Source of the DNA: Microbacterium sp. MPKO10 | GTDB lineage: Bacteria; Actinomycetota; Actinomycetes; Actinomycetales; Microbacteriaceae | NCBI RefSeq assembly: GCF_026107415.2 | Contig: NZ_JAPCHX010000004.1 | Location: 434,001 to 498,000 of the forward strand | DNA: 64,000 nt | Direction of reading: 5' to 3' | Part shown: piece by piece, positions 18,701 to 28,267 of the stretch | Position numbering within the stretch: position 1 is the stretch's first letter | How the letters are laid out: every line of letters starts with the position of its first letter | The notes under the pieces: model-generated | What the model was told of the DNA's origin: nothing | What the model saw: only the letters and a program-made list of their open reading frames with translations | Databases searched by the model: none | Translations under genes and position numbers: made by a program

Positions 18701-19279
18701 ATGTGGATCGACGACGCTGGGGACTCACGCGATGACGCAGTGCTCCCGGACTGGTGGTTCACCCACTTCGCATACGGGCAGCTTGCAAACCACTTCCCCG
18801 GAGTCGATGCGGACGCTTCGCGTTTGGTAATGCGAATGCGGCGTGCGACAGGAACCATCGGCGAGTACGCTCGAGCCGATGGCATCTCACGCAACTCGCT
18901 GCTGTCCACTGCTGGACAGCGAATCATGCTCACCCTTACGGTGTGCGGCTCGCTCACGCAGTCGAAAATTGCGGACCTTTCTGGTATGAGCCGTGCTGCA
19001 GTGTCATCAGTTGTACGAACGCTGATAGCCGACGGAATGATCAGCAGGACTCGCTCTCCCCGTGATGGCCGCTCAGTCGTGCATTCGGTCACAGAGCTCG
19101 GCGAGTCAACATATCAACAAGTATTTCTTGAGCGGAACCGTCGCGAATCTGAGCTACTTCAATCGCTCACCCTCGACGACCAGGCGCGCCTCATGGCGAT
19201 CCTCGAAAAGCTCATGCACGTCGCTGCTACTGAGAATGAACGCAGCATCACTAGACCGCCAACCGATCCCGACAAATGA
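18701..19279 (+). CDS. MarR-family transcriptional regulator
   Basis: A winged-helix regulator of about 192 residues divergent from the ABC importer operon. The HTH includes LTQSKIADLSGMSRAAVSSV and the wing LIADGMISRTRSPRDGRSVV, which is the MarR DNA-binding signature with the conserved Asp-Gly-Arg. The frame is open from 18608, but GAAGGG lies seven bases before the ATG at 18701, which I favour. The N-terminal 60 residues are acidic and Trp-rich, longer than usual for the family. It probably controls the importer and aldo/keto reductase through the palindrome at 18588-18603; the inducer may be the transported compound. Confidence 0.9.
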   Translation: MWIDDAGDSRDDAVLPDWWFTHFAYGQLANHFPGVDADASRLVMRMRRATGTIGEYARADGISRNSLLSTAGQRIMLTLTVCGSLTQSKIADLSGMSRAAVSSVVRTLIADGMISRTRSPRDGRSVVHSVTELGESTYQQVFLERNRRESELLQSLTLDDQARLMAILEKLMHVAATENERSITRPPTDPDK

Positions 19280-19858
19280 TTCGTCCGCAATGTTCGTCGT
19301 TCATTGTCGGTAACGAGCGCTATCGCTTTGATTCAGGTGAGTCTCCGGTTGGGATCAAGCGCAACTCAACTTTTGACTGGACATTAAGTCGTTTCCTGCC
19401 CGGCCAGGCTAAGGCTCCAAGAATCGACCCAATGCCCGTCGCAGAGGGCATACTCGACATGCCAGTGAGGCGTGGCGAGAGCGATTAGCACCTATCTTCT
19501 CATTCATTAGGTGTTTCCGCCTTCGCGATGACCTTCGAACGCGCATGGAGCGTAGTGCCGGATGGCAGCGGTAGTCCAAAGAGTTGGTGTGCCTTCTCGC
19601 GACTTCATGGGTACTCGAATTCACTACTTCAGGCATACAGACAATCATGACCAGCTCCGCGCACCAGCGCTACCAGGACGCTCTTCACGCCAACGCAGTT
19701 GGAAGATGAACGCTACGCGGACATACTGTTCGCCGGAAAAAAGCCGACACCGGCGATTGCGGTAGGTCCAGGTAATTAACGACCGGTTTGGCCGCGAAAG
19801 CGTCTGGCACGGAAACTCTCTGGAGCGCGTTTTGCGGAAAACTGTTTCGCGGTCCTGC
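19280..19858 (+). other. Gene-free stretch between convergent genes
   Basis: I see no convincing gene here. Short frames on both strands lack ribosome sites and family features. Near 19650-19780 two adjacent short plus-strand stretches in different frames (MTSSAHQRYQDALHANAVGR, then RYADILFAGKKPTPAI) have protein-like composition and could be a frameshifted remnant. They are too short to assign. No strong hairpin was found. Confidence 0.4.
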
Positions 19859-21433
19859 TCAACATCGGCGTTCGCCCTCCACGAAGGTGGCTATCACCTC
19901 TGTTTCTCCGACTTCTTCGGCGCTTGCTTCGAGAATATTGTTACTGAGCACGGTCATATCTGCGTATTTTCCAGCGGCCAAAGATCCGATTTGGTCTTCT
20001 CGGCGCGCTGCCCAGGCACCGTTTATCGTGTATGCCTTAAGCGCGTCTGTTATGTTTAGCGCTTCGTCGGGTGCAACGTGGTTTCCGGAAGCTGATTTCC
20101 GGTCCATCATAGTTTGAATTCCGCGAAGTGGCGTGCCAGGCAGTGGCCTATCGGTTGATCCGACCAGCCTGATCCCAGCCTCGATAAGTGACTTTCCTCG
20201 ATAAAGTTGACGGCCTCGTGTTTTGCCCATGATCTGTTGAAAGTCATCGCCGGAGTATGTGATGAAGCATGGTTGGGTACCGATAGCGATGGAAAGCTTG
20301 CGTAGACGGTCGATGTGGTCAGGTCTGATCACCGCACCGTGTTCTATGCGGTGTCGGCGGTTTGGATCAGGAGAAATTCGTTGGGCCTCTTCGAAGGCGC
20401 TCAGCGCGCTATCGATTGCTCGGTCGCCGATGGCATGTGCGGCAATATCCCATCCGGAACGGTGCGCGTCGATCAAACGCTGTGTCAAAGCACCTTCATC
20501 TTCAGCGAGGTCACCGCATGTGTCGGTCCCTTCGTAGGGTTGGGTGAATGCTGCGCTGCGTGCCATCATCCCGCCGTCGAACCACATCTTGGATGGCCCT
20601 AACCACAAGTGATCACCGCCGAATCCTTGAAGAAGACCGAGGTCTAGGACCGAGACTGCGTGGTCGTCACTATGAGCTTTCACCGAATGTAGGTAGTCAA
20701 CGCAGGGCATGAGCTGAACCCGGATTCCGAGTTCGTCTCTTTCCTCGAGGTTGATGTAGGCTCGCGCATCAATTTCGGATTGCGAGCACAGGCCGCGTCC
20801 GATTCCGGCATCGATACACGTCGTGATTCCTTCGGAGAGTGCGTGCTTAGCGCTGGCTTTCACCGCTCTTTCTATTTTCGAAACCCTGTAAGGCTCTACA
20901 AGGTTGCGAAAAGCGTCTTGCATTTTCTCGAATACAAGCCCGTCATTGCGTTTGATCTGTTCTCGCGCATCTGCATTGTCAACCAGAGACAACGCGGCGT
21001 TGTTTGCCACGAGGGCGTGGCTGGAAACGTGTCGGAGCAGGACAGGTGTTGACGGTGCTACATGATCCAGCTCAGCCATTGTGATGTGACGGCCGATATT
21101 GCGCTGGTCGTATCCCCAGATTTCGAGCCATTCAGAGCGCCCCTGCTTTTCCAGGGCATTTGAGATTCGGGTAAGCACGGCCTCGATCGATCGGTCAGTG
21201 GAAACACTAGTTTCCTGCAGTAGAAGGCCGGTTGAAGCGAGGTGAGTGTGACCATCGATCAGACCTGGCACTATGCATCCGTTTTCGAACGCGTGAGTCT
21301 CGCGCGCACCAAGCCCGTTAAGTTCCTCGTCAAACCCAACGATACGGCCCTTCCATACGCCCATCTGTCGTGCGAGAGGTCTCGACGGTTCTAAGGTCAC
21401 GATGTCGCCGGTAAAAATACTGTCAAGCAGCAT
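19859..21433 (-). CDS. YtcJ-like metal-dependent amidohydrolase
   Basis: A 524-residue amidohydrolase of the YtcJ/exoenzyme type (Amidohydro_3). It begins MLLDSIFTGDIVTLEPSR from the ATG at 21433; upstream codons to 21535 run into the PaiB-like gene and are basic and unlike the family. The metal-binding HxH is in GLIDGHTHLA near residue 64. Further elements are WFDGGMMARSAAF, HAIGDRAID, HRIEHG and GSTDRPLPGTPLRGI, giving the remaining metal and catalytic residues. The C-terminus returns to the urease-like beta-sandwich (GSLAAGKYADMTVLSNN). Substrates of such enzymes are amides, esters or N-acyl compounds. It is the last gene of the TRAP-transporter unit, so the imported acid or amide is a likely substrate. 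Confidence 0.9.
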   Translation of the reverse strand: MLLDSIFTGDIVTLEPSRPLARQMGVWKGRIVGFDEELNGLGARETHAFENGCIVPGLIDGHTHLASTGLLLQETSVSTDRSIEAVLTRISNALEKQGRSEWLEIWGYDQRNIGRHITMAELDHVAPSTPVLLRHVSSHALVANNAALSLVDNADAREQIKRNDGLVFEKMQDAFRNLVEPYRVSKIERAVKASAKHALSEGITTCIDAGIGRGLCSQSEIDARAYINLEERDELGIRVQLMPCVDYLHSVKAHSDDHAVSVLDLGLLQGFGGDHLWLGPSKMWFDGGMMARSAAFTQPYEGTDTCGDLAEDEGALTQRLIDAHRSGWDIAAHAIGDRAIDSALSAFEEAQRISPDPNRRHRIEHGAVIRPDHIDRLRKLSIAIGTQPCFITYSGDDFQQIMGKTRGRQLYRGKSLIEAGIRLVGSTDRPLPGTPLRGIQTMMDRKSASGNHVAPDEALNITDALKAYTINGAWAARREDQIGSLAAGKYADMTVLSNNILEASAEEVGETEVIATFVEGERRC

Positions 21434-21479
21434 GCGTAGTTCTCGCTTCCAATCCTTGAATCGACGTGGTGCCCGTTGG

Positions 21480-22103
21480 TTATGAGAGTGCTTCCATGAT
21501 TCGGACCGCTGTCTGATTGATGCCTTCGGTCTCACGCAGGTGAGAGAGCGTGAAGCGCCGATCGGCAGCGGTCCGGTTCTGGCCCATTTTCAGTTTGACC
21601 TGAGCGTTATCAAGACCGATCTCGAAACCGACGAGCATCGGCAACAGCCGATCGAAACGCTCTTCCGCAGCAGCTGTGAGCTTCCACGCGGGTTGCCCGG
21701 TATGTGTCGCGAATAACTGCTCCCGCTCCTCGATCAGCCGGTACAGATGATCGCCTAGTTCCGCTCGAGAGAGAGATCGGCAGACGTCATCGACCTCGGC
21801 CACCCCGTAGTTGAAAGTAGGTAGACCGACGTCTTGATACAGCGCAGGGCTGATGTATTGCTGCGGACCGTGGATCACCACGGTGATCCGGGGCGCATCA
21901 GCAATCACCTGCGAGATCGGGTCGACTATGGGCATGTGAAAGATGAGTTTCGGCTGATCAGTTTCTTGGTCGATCAGCTCTACGGGCATATGTGCGACTT
22001 GCACGGGAGTGTGAGTAATGATTGTCGACAACGTGTTCTCGTTCACGAACTCTCTTATCCACGCCACCGCTTCTGTCGGCTCGTATAGTTTGTTTACCCA
22101 CAT
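21480..22103 (-). CDS. FMN-binding negative transcriptional regulator-like protein (PaiB family)
   Basis: A 207-residue protein of the PaiB/FMN-binding split-barrel family. The N-terminus MWVNKLYEPTEAVAWIREFV, the stretch QVAHMPVELI and the conserved VVIHGPQQYISPALYQDV and LPTFNYGVAEVDD are the family signatures. The later part (DRLLPMLVGFEIGLDNAQVK) matches the PaiB motif that precedes the helix involved in dimerisation. B. subtilis PaiB is a repressor of sporulation and protease genes, but many homologues may be FMN-dependent enzymes. GGAGGG precedes the ATG. It lies between the TRAP binding-protein gene and the amidohydrolase, which suggests a catabolic or sensing role there. Confidence 0.85.
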   Translation of the reverse strand: MWVNKLYEPTEAVAWIREFVNENTLSTIITHTPVQVAHMPVELIDQETDQPKLIFHMPIVDPISQVIADAPRITVVIHGPQQYISPALYQDVGLPTFNYGVAEVDDVCRSLSRAELGDHLYRLIEEREQLFATHTGQPAWKLTAAAEERFDRLLPMLVGFEIGLDNAQVKLKMGQNRTAADRRFTLSHLRETEGINQTAVRIMEALS

Positions 22104-22163
22104 GCGGCCCTCCGGTGAGTTCTTGCATTGATTTGAAAAGTTGGGACTGTCGTCGCTGTGCTA

Positions 22164-22203
22164 CCTATGGTGCGTCAGCATGTTTGAGCTGACGCACCAT
22201 AGG
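22164..22203 (-). terminator. 16-bp stem-loop after the TRAP binding-protein gene
   Basis: CCTATGGTGCGTCAGC (22164-22179) and GCTGACGCACCATAGG (22188-22203) form a perfect 16-bp stem with an 8-base loop. It lies 14 bases beyond the TRAP solute-binding protein stop and upstream of the PaiB-like gene. It could be a terminator or an internal processing or stabilising hairpin that lowers expression of the two downstream genes. Confidence 0.65.
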
Positions 22204-22217
22204 CTCAGTGCATGGGG

Positions 22218-23429
22218 TTAGCGGTTCGAAGGCATTGCCGGCTCCAGCACTTCGTCCCATAGCCGCTCGCTAAAGGGCCCAAAATCGATGTCGTCGATCG
22301 TCATATCTGACGCGATGATCTCGGACCACGTTGCGGGGATTTTTTCACCGTAACCAAGTTCGTCAGTGATGATTTGATCCCACTTCTCCATGGCCTCTGT
22401 ATACGCCGTCAGCAGCTCTTTATACTGCTCTTTAGAGCCGTCTGGCGCATTCGACAGCGCGGCGTCCATGCGCTGATCCTGATTTTCCTTGAGCGCTTCA
22501 CGCATATCAGGATCCATCTCATGAATCTTCACGTCGTATTCATCGATTTTCTCGCGAATCTCGAGATCGGCGCCGAGTCCAGATGCCACAAAACGTTCAC
22601 TGTAGTCTTTGAGCGTTGTCCAGATTTCGTCTTGTGTTTCGGCTCCGAGACCGTCCCACCAACCTCCATTTGCGCCTAGCGCGGCGTTGAATCCGGTGAA
22701 GCCGACCTCGTCATCCATCGTGATGTCGGTTGCGACTTCGATGAGGTCGAAGGCAACCATGTCGCGCAGGGGATTGACGCTGCAATCGAGGACACCTCGT
22801 TGAAGTGCCTCATACATTTCACCGACTCCCATCTGGGTTGGGGCCATACCGAGAGCTGTCGTTTCGCGCTCCCATGGCCCTCCGGGCGTTCTGACGGTCT
22901 TTCCCTTTGCATCATCAAGAGATGTAACCGGCTCAGTACATACAAGGTGATACCCGGCATTCATTTCAAAAAGCGGAAGAATTGGTTCGATACCTTGGTC
23001 TCGGTACTCGTCCATGAGCAGGTCAGAGTTCAGGGAGACCTCCAGCGCCGCGGCGTAAGCTTGCATATCACCGATCACCGGGCGCGGATCGGAAAGGAAC
23101 GAGTACTCCGAGAGCCATGCCCACGTTGGGAATTTGGCCGGTGTGTAGATCGGATACAGAATACCGATCTGTGAAGTTCCGCTGCCCATTGCGTCGGCTG
23201 CTTCGGGCGCAGCGGCAAGAGCTCCCGACCAATGAATGTTTATTGAGACGTCACCGTCGGTGGCGTTCTCAACGTCTGCTGCCCACTCTTTATCTGCGTT
23301 CGCGAGCCATGTTGACGGGTCATTCGGATGTGCGTATTGCGCAGTATTGCTCGATGCTCCTGAGGAGCACGCTGTTGCCAATGCCATAACGCTCACCGCG
23401 AGAATTGCGGGGCCTATTCGTCTCTTCAT
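22218..23429 (-). CDS. TRAP transporter solute-binding lipoprotein (DctP family)
   Basis: A secreted solute receptor of 403 residues from the ATG at 23429, which has GGAG eight bases upstream; a GTG at 23438 is an alternative. The signal MKRRIGPAILAVSVMALATA ends in a lipobox (ATAC). The mature protein shows DctP features: NIHWSGALAAAPEAADAMGS, KGKTVRTPGGPWERETTALG and MGVGEMYEALQRGVLDCSVN. The Arg in KTVRTPGG is the residue that usually contacts the ligand carboxylate in the family. It is the third gene of the DctQ-DctM-DctP unit. The substrate is presumably an organic acid or amide-bearing acid. Confidence 0.93.
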   Translation of the reverse strand: MKRRIGPAILAVSVMALATACSSGASSNTAQYAHPNDPSTWLANADKEWAADVENATDGDVSINIHWSGALAAAPEAADAMGSGTSQIGILYPIYTPAKFPTWAWLSEYSFLSDPRPVIGDMQAYAAALEVSLNSDLLMDEYRDQGIEPILPLFEMNAGYHLVCTEPVTSLDDAKGKTVRTPGGPWERETTALGMAPTQMGVGEMYEALQRGVLDCSVNPLRDMVAFDLIEVATDITMDDEVGFTGFNAALGANGGWWDGLGAETQDEIWTTLKDYSERFVASGLGADLEIREKIDEYDVKIHEMDPDMREALKENQDQRMDAALSNAPDGSKEQYKELLTAYTEAMEKWDQIITDELGYGEKIPATWSEIIASDMTIDDIDFGPFSERLWDEVLEPAMPSNR

Positions 23430-23467
23430 TTCACTCACTCCGATTCATCATGATTGGACTATCTGCG

Positions 23468-24967
23468 CTACTTGGCGTTTCCGAGACCGGGCAACCAGGT
23501 TGCTATTTCGGGGAAAAAGATCAGGAGTAACAGAAGGATCACCGGGCCGGGAATGAACCAGGCGGCACCGATGAAGACATCGACGAGGGAGATGGCGCGT
23601 GCTTTGGCATCGTCGAGTGTGCTTGTGATCTTATGGACGATGTAGGACATCATTCCGACAGGTGGGGTGACGGACGCGAGTTCGCCAAGCAAGACGATGA
23701 AGGCGCCGAACATCAGCAGACTGATATCCGTCTGTTCAAGCAGGGGCAACAGAATTGGAACAGTGAGTACGATCATGGTCATCGGATCAAGCGCCATTCC
23801 GAGGATCAGGTAAAAGACCATGAGAAGGAGAAGCACACCGACGGGGCTCAAATTCAAGGATGCAAAGTAACTAATCGCATCGCTTGTCACTCCACTGAGG
23901 CTCAGCATTCGAGTGAGCAAGGCTGCCCCAGCTATCAGGAGCAGGATTGCTGCAGTGCTTGACGCAGTCTCGAGGAGGGCCTGGGAGACGGCGCGCCACT
24001 TCACCTTGATGCTTCGGGATGTGAGTGTGACGAGAACGGCAAAGCCGGCTCCGTAGGCTGCGGCCTCCGTCGCTGTGAAGATTCCTGAGAAAATTCCGCC
24101 GATAACGACGACGAGCATGATCGCGATCGGCCATACGCCAGCTAGTGCTCGTAGCTTGGCCGATAATGGCTCGTTTACACGTGGTGCCTTCGGAGCCAGT
24201 GAAGGACGCACAACAGCCATGATTATTAGTTGCATCGCGAAGATTGAGGCGACGGCGACACCGGGGACGATACCTGCGAGCAGCTGTTGACCGACTGAGG
24301 TGCCTGCGACACCCGCGTAAATGACAGACAAAATACTCGGTGGGATCAGTTGCCCGGCAAGCCCGGACATGAGAACGGTACCGGTGGCGTAACGAGGGTT
24401 GTACCCGCTCTTCAGCATTTCAGGGATGCTCAGTCGCCCGATTGCATATGTGATCCCCGCGGTCGAACCGCTCACAGCAGCGAGCCCTGCTCCCGCAAAG
24501 TTGGTTGTAACGGCTAGACCTCCCGGCAGCCAGTTAAGCCAGGCCCTCGCCGCCTCGAAAAGGCGCCCCGTCACGCCCGAACGCCACAGAAGCAGGCCCA
24601 TCAGAATGAACATGGGCAAGACGCTCAACGACCAGCTAGCAACGGCCGTATACGGCAGGTTCGCCAACGAATCGTTCATTCCAGAGAACCCAACAATCGC
24701 GAAAATGCCGAGGGCCCCCGCCAACACCATCGTGAGGCCTACAGGAACACCCAAGAAGATCAGCGCCAGCATTAAGACCAGCGCGGCGATTCCTGAAGCA
24801 GAATTGTTCAGCGCTCTAGATAGGAGCAGCGCCGCTGTAATCGTCGTAATCGCGACGAGACTAACGGTAATGATCACTCCGCGCCCAGTCTTCGGCGCAG
24901 CGGCCTGTGAGTCTAGTTCCGCAGAATTTGCCCCAAGTTGCGCGTCTTTGCCCGCCGGTTTCATCAT
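23468..24967 (-). CDS. TRAP transporter large permease (DctM family)
   Basis: A 499-residue, highly hydrophobic protein with about 13 membrane helices, the ion-coupled transport subunit of a TRAP system. Family motifs include FLGVPVGLTMVLAG, SWSLSVLPMFILMGLLLWRS, GLAGQLIPPSILSVIYAGVA and MALDPMTMIVLTVPILLPLL. The ATG at 24967 overlaps the DctQ stop and has GGAGG seven bases upstream. The N-terminal 30 residues are hydrophilic. It works with DctQ (upstream) and DctP (downstream). Confidence 0.95.
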   Translation of the reverse strand: MMKPAGKDAQLGANSAELDSQAAAPKTGRGVIITVSLVAITTITAALLLSRALNNSASGIAALVLMLALIFLGVPVGLTMVLAGALGIFAIVGFSGMNDSLANLPYTAVASWSLSVLPMFILMGLLLWRSGVTGRLFEAARAWLNWLPGGLAVTTNFAGAGLAAVSGSTAGITYAIGRLSIPEMLKSGYNPRYATGTVLMSGLAGQLIPPSILSVIYAGVAGTSVGQQLLAGIVPGVAVASIFAMQLIIMAVVRPSLAPKAPRVNEPLSAKLRALAGVWPIAIMLVVVIGGIFSGIFTATEAAAYGAGFAVLVTLTSRSIKVKWRAVSQALLETASSTAAILLLIAGAALLTRMLSLSGVTSDAISYFASLNLSPVGVLLLLMVFYLILGMALDPMTMIVLTVPILLPLLEQTDISLLMFGAFIVLLGELASVTPPVGMMSYIVHKITSTLDDAKARAISLVDVFIGAAWFIPGPVILLLLLIFFPEIATWLPGLGNAK

Positions 24968-25473
24968 CGTTGCGCCTCCGCATCAGCCATGCCGCTGCGA
25001 ATTACACGGTGATCTTCGATGAGTTTCATAATCACAACGACCCAAAAAACAGCAACGCCGACAACGAGCATGTAACGGGTGGGCCAAATTGGTATTTCTG
25101 AGCCGGGAGCGTACTCGCCTCGCGACTGATGGAGTATCGCGGTTGGAATGGCGGCGTAGAGCAGGGACGCAAGCACGGCAGTGATAACTGCAGCTCTGAT
25201 GTATCTCCACACAATCTTGAGCCTTGGCGGCATCAGGTTTTCAAGCACCAACGCCTCGATGTGTTCATTGCGCTTCTCCGCTAGACCGAGCGCGCCAAAA
25301 ACGATGATGATCATCCACCAGTACCGGCTGTAGTCGTTGGCGCCGAATATCGGATTCGAGAACATGTACCTGCTCGCGGTATCCGCGATCACGGTCACCA
25401 TGAGCAGCCCCACTCCGGCCGCCGCCACGACTCCGAGCAGCCACGCGGCGCCTTGCACAATCTTTCCGATCAT
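24964..25473 (-). CDS. TRAP transporter small permease (DctQ family)
   Basis: A 169-residue membrane protein with four hydrophobic helices and the DctQ motif seen in DTASRYMFSNPIFGANDYSR and EKRNEHIEAL. I prefer the ATG at 25473, which follows GAGG by six bases; a GTG at 25485 is possible. It is the first gene of the TRAP unit and lies 234 bases from the divergent MocR-type regulator. In tripartite TRAP systems DctQ pairs with DctM to accept substrate from DctP. Confidence 0.92.
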   Translation of the reverse strand: MIGKIVQGAAWLLGVVAAAGVGLLMVTVIADTASRYMFSNPIFGANDYSRYWWMIIIVFGALGLAEKRNEHIEALVLENLMPPRLKIVWRYIRAAVITAVLASLLYAAIPTAILHQSRGEYAPGSEIPIWPTRYMLVVGVAVFWVVVIMKLIEDHRVIRSGMADAEAQR

Positions 25474-25565
25474 GGCCAGCCTCACTTATCGCTATATCTC
25501 AAGAAGCGCGCTGCTGGTCTTTCAATCACCCTCGGTCGAAATGTTGGCACCGGCAGCCACCTCAT

Positions 25566-25609
25566 TGTGTACTAGATCACCTTGCTAACCCACATAGTAC
25601 ACATATGAT
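25566..25609. promoter_or_regulatory. Divergent control region: 9-bp inverted repeat and regulator promoter
   Basis: TGTGTACTA (25566-25574) and TAGTACACA (25595-25603) form a perfect 9-bp inverted repeat, with centres 29 bases apart, between the TRAP operon and the MocR-type gene. On the plus strand TTGCTA (25582-25587), a 16-base spacer and TATGAT (25604-25609) make a plausible promoter for the regulator, with the right arm inside the spacer. The arrangement suits an operator bound by a dimeric GntR/MocR protein. Confidence 0.55.
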
Positions 25610-25706
25610 TGAACACGTGTAAACCACAAATCGGCCACCAACAACACGGGTGCCGACGGGATGAGCGGTGTACCATGGCACCGCCTCAGATCAGAGCGGG
25701 GAAAAG

Positions 25707-27047
25707 ATGGCAAGGAGCCAAACCGACGCCGCGGTGACGGCCGCCGGGATCTTTCAAGAGATCGAACAGGCAATCATTCACGGCGACTACCGACCTGGAG
25801 ACGTCCTCCCTTCGATACGTGAACTCGCAACACGTCGACACGTGAGCCCCGCCACCGTGGCAGCTGCTTTCCGCCGCCTCGCAGAACGCGGACTCACCTA
25901 CGTGGAACGCGGTGTAGGGACGAAAGTAAGAGCCGAAACTCTTCTCTCCGATTCCCTCGGTCGAGCACCGTTACCAGTAATGAACGGAATCGTCGACGTG
26001 GCAAGCGGCGCACCCGATCCCGCACTACTGCCCGACCCCAACCTCAGTCTCCACCGGCTATCAGTGGCAAAGGCCCTCTACAACGTCGAACCGTTGCTAC
26101 CGGGAATTCGCGAACAAGCCCCCAATGTAATGGCAGACGTTTTCAACTCGCGTCCAGAGCATTTCACCATCGCAGGCGGAGCCCTTGAAAGCATCGCTGA
26201 CGCCGTAGCAGCGCGCCTCCGACCCGGAGACCGCGTGATCGTAGAAGATCCAGGATTTGCCGCCGCCACATCATTACTACGATCACACGCCCTCATTCTC
26301 GTGCCCGTATCGATCGACGATGAGGGGTTCGAAGTTGACCCGTTCGCGGAGGCCATCAAACACGGCGCGAAAGCCGTCCTCTATAGCCCTCGAGCGCAGA
26401 ACCCTCGAGGATCTACCCTCACTGCACAACGCGCCTCCGACCTTCGAACAGTCCTCAATGAAGCTTCAAAACGGGGTAAATCTCCGTTTATCATCGAAAA
26501 CGATCATGCTTCTCTCATTTGCGATGCACCGTATCTTTCCCTAACGGAAAGTTCCGACTCGTGGCTTTCCACTCGTTCGCTCAGCAAATCACACGGCCCA
26601 GACTTGAGGTTCGCATTCGTCGCCGGCGACGAATTGACGATCGAGCGCATCCAACGACACCAGGCCCTCAACCGTGGTTGGATTTCAACGATACTGCAGC
26701 ATCTCGTCGTTGACCTTCTCTCAAACCCCGATGTTGAACGCCTGACGAAACAAGCTACCGCTGAGTACAACAGACGTCGCGCTCGACTCGTCGAAACACT
26801 CGCCACACACGGAGTGAAATCCTATGGCCACTCTGGCTTGAATGTACTCGTACCCGTTGACGATGAAGCCGCCACCTCAAATACCCTCATGGGATACGGC
26901 TGGCAGGCGCGTAGCGGACAAGCCTACCGCCACGCAAGGGGCCCCTTCATCCGACTGACACCAGCCGCGCTGACAAACGACCAAATCGACGCACTTGCTC
27001 TCAACATCTCAGACGCGTTCCGCACAAAGACGGGATCGTACCGCTGA
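25707..27047 (+). CDS. MocR-type GntR regulator with aminotransferase-like domain
   Basis: A 446-residue chimeric regulator from the ATG at 25707 (GGGGAAAAG upstream). Residues 10-80 are a GntR winged helix (YRPGDVLPSIRELATRRHVS, VAAAFRRLAERGLTYVERGV). The rest is a fold-type I aminotransferase-like domain that should bind PLP, with the Schiff-base Lys in STRSLSKSHGPDLR and the cofactor Asp/Asn region in SPRAQNPRGS. MocR proteins sense PLP adducts of amines or amino acids, or act in vitamin B6, GABA or taurine regulation. It is transcribed away from the TRAP/amidohydrolase unit and most likely controls it. Base use is less GC-rich than in core genes of the window. Confidence 0.92.
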   Translation: MARSQTDAAVTAAGIFQEIEQAIIHGDYRPGDVLPSIRELATRRHVSPATVAAAFRRLAERGLTYVERGVGTKVRAETLLSDSLGRAPLPVMNGIVDVASGAPDPALLPDPNLSLHRLSVAKALYNVEPLLPGIREQAPNVMADVFNSRPEHFTIAGGALESIADAVAARLRPGDRVIVEDPGFAAATSLLRSHALILVPVSIDDEGFEVDPFAEAIKHGAKAVLYSPRAQNPRGSTLTAQRASDLRTVLNEASKRGKSPFIIENDHASLICDAPYLSLTESSDSWLSTRSLSKSHGPDLRFAFVAGDELTIERIQRHQALNRGWISTILQHLVVDLLSNPDVERLTKQATAEYNRRRARLVETLATHGVKSYGHSGLNVLVPVDDEAATSNTLMGYGWQARSGQAYRHARGPFIRLTPAALTNDQIDALALNISDAFRTKTGSYR

Positions 27048-27101
27048 ACCTCTTGAATAATGGAGCAAGCTTTGATCGCGCGACCTTTTGGCGCCAGTTA
27101 A

Positions 27102-27141
27102 CGGATGCTGCGCCACGACAATCGTCGCGGCGCAGCATCCG
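27102..27141 (-). terminator. 13-bp stem-loop between mocR-type gene and asd
   Basis: CGGATGCTGCGCC (27102-27114) and GGCGCAGCATCCG (27129-27141) form a perfect 13-bp stem with a 14-base loop between two convergent genes. It should terminate asd transcripts and perhaps also those of the regulator gene. The stem is built from the GGATGCTG octamer that is over-represented throughout the window. Confidence 0.7.
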
Positions 27142-27155
27142 GAATTCTCGTGCGG

Positions 27156-28238
<1,083 letters not shown>

Positions 28239-28267
28239 TCATCTCGAGGCGTGCGGGCGGATGCTGC

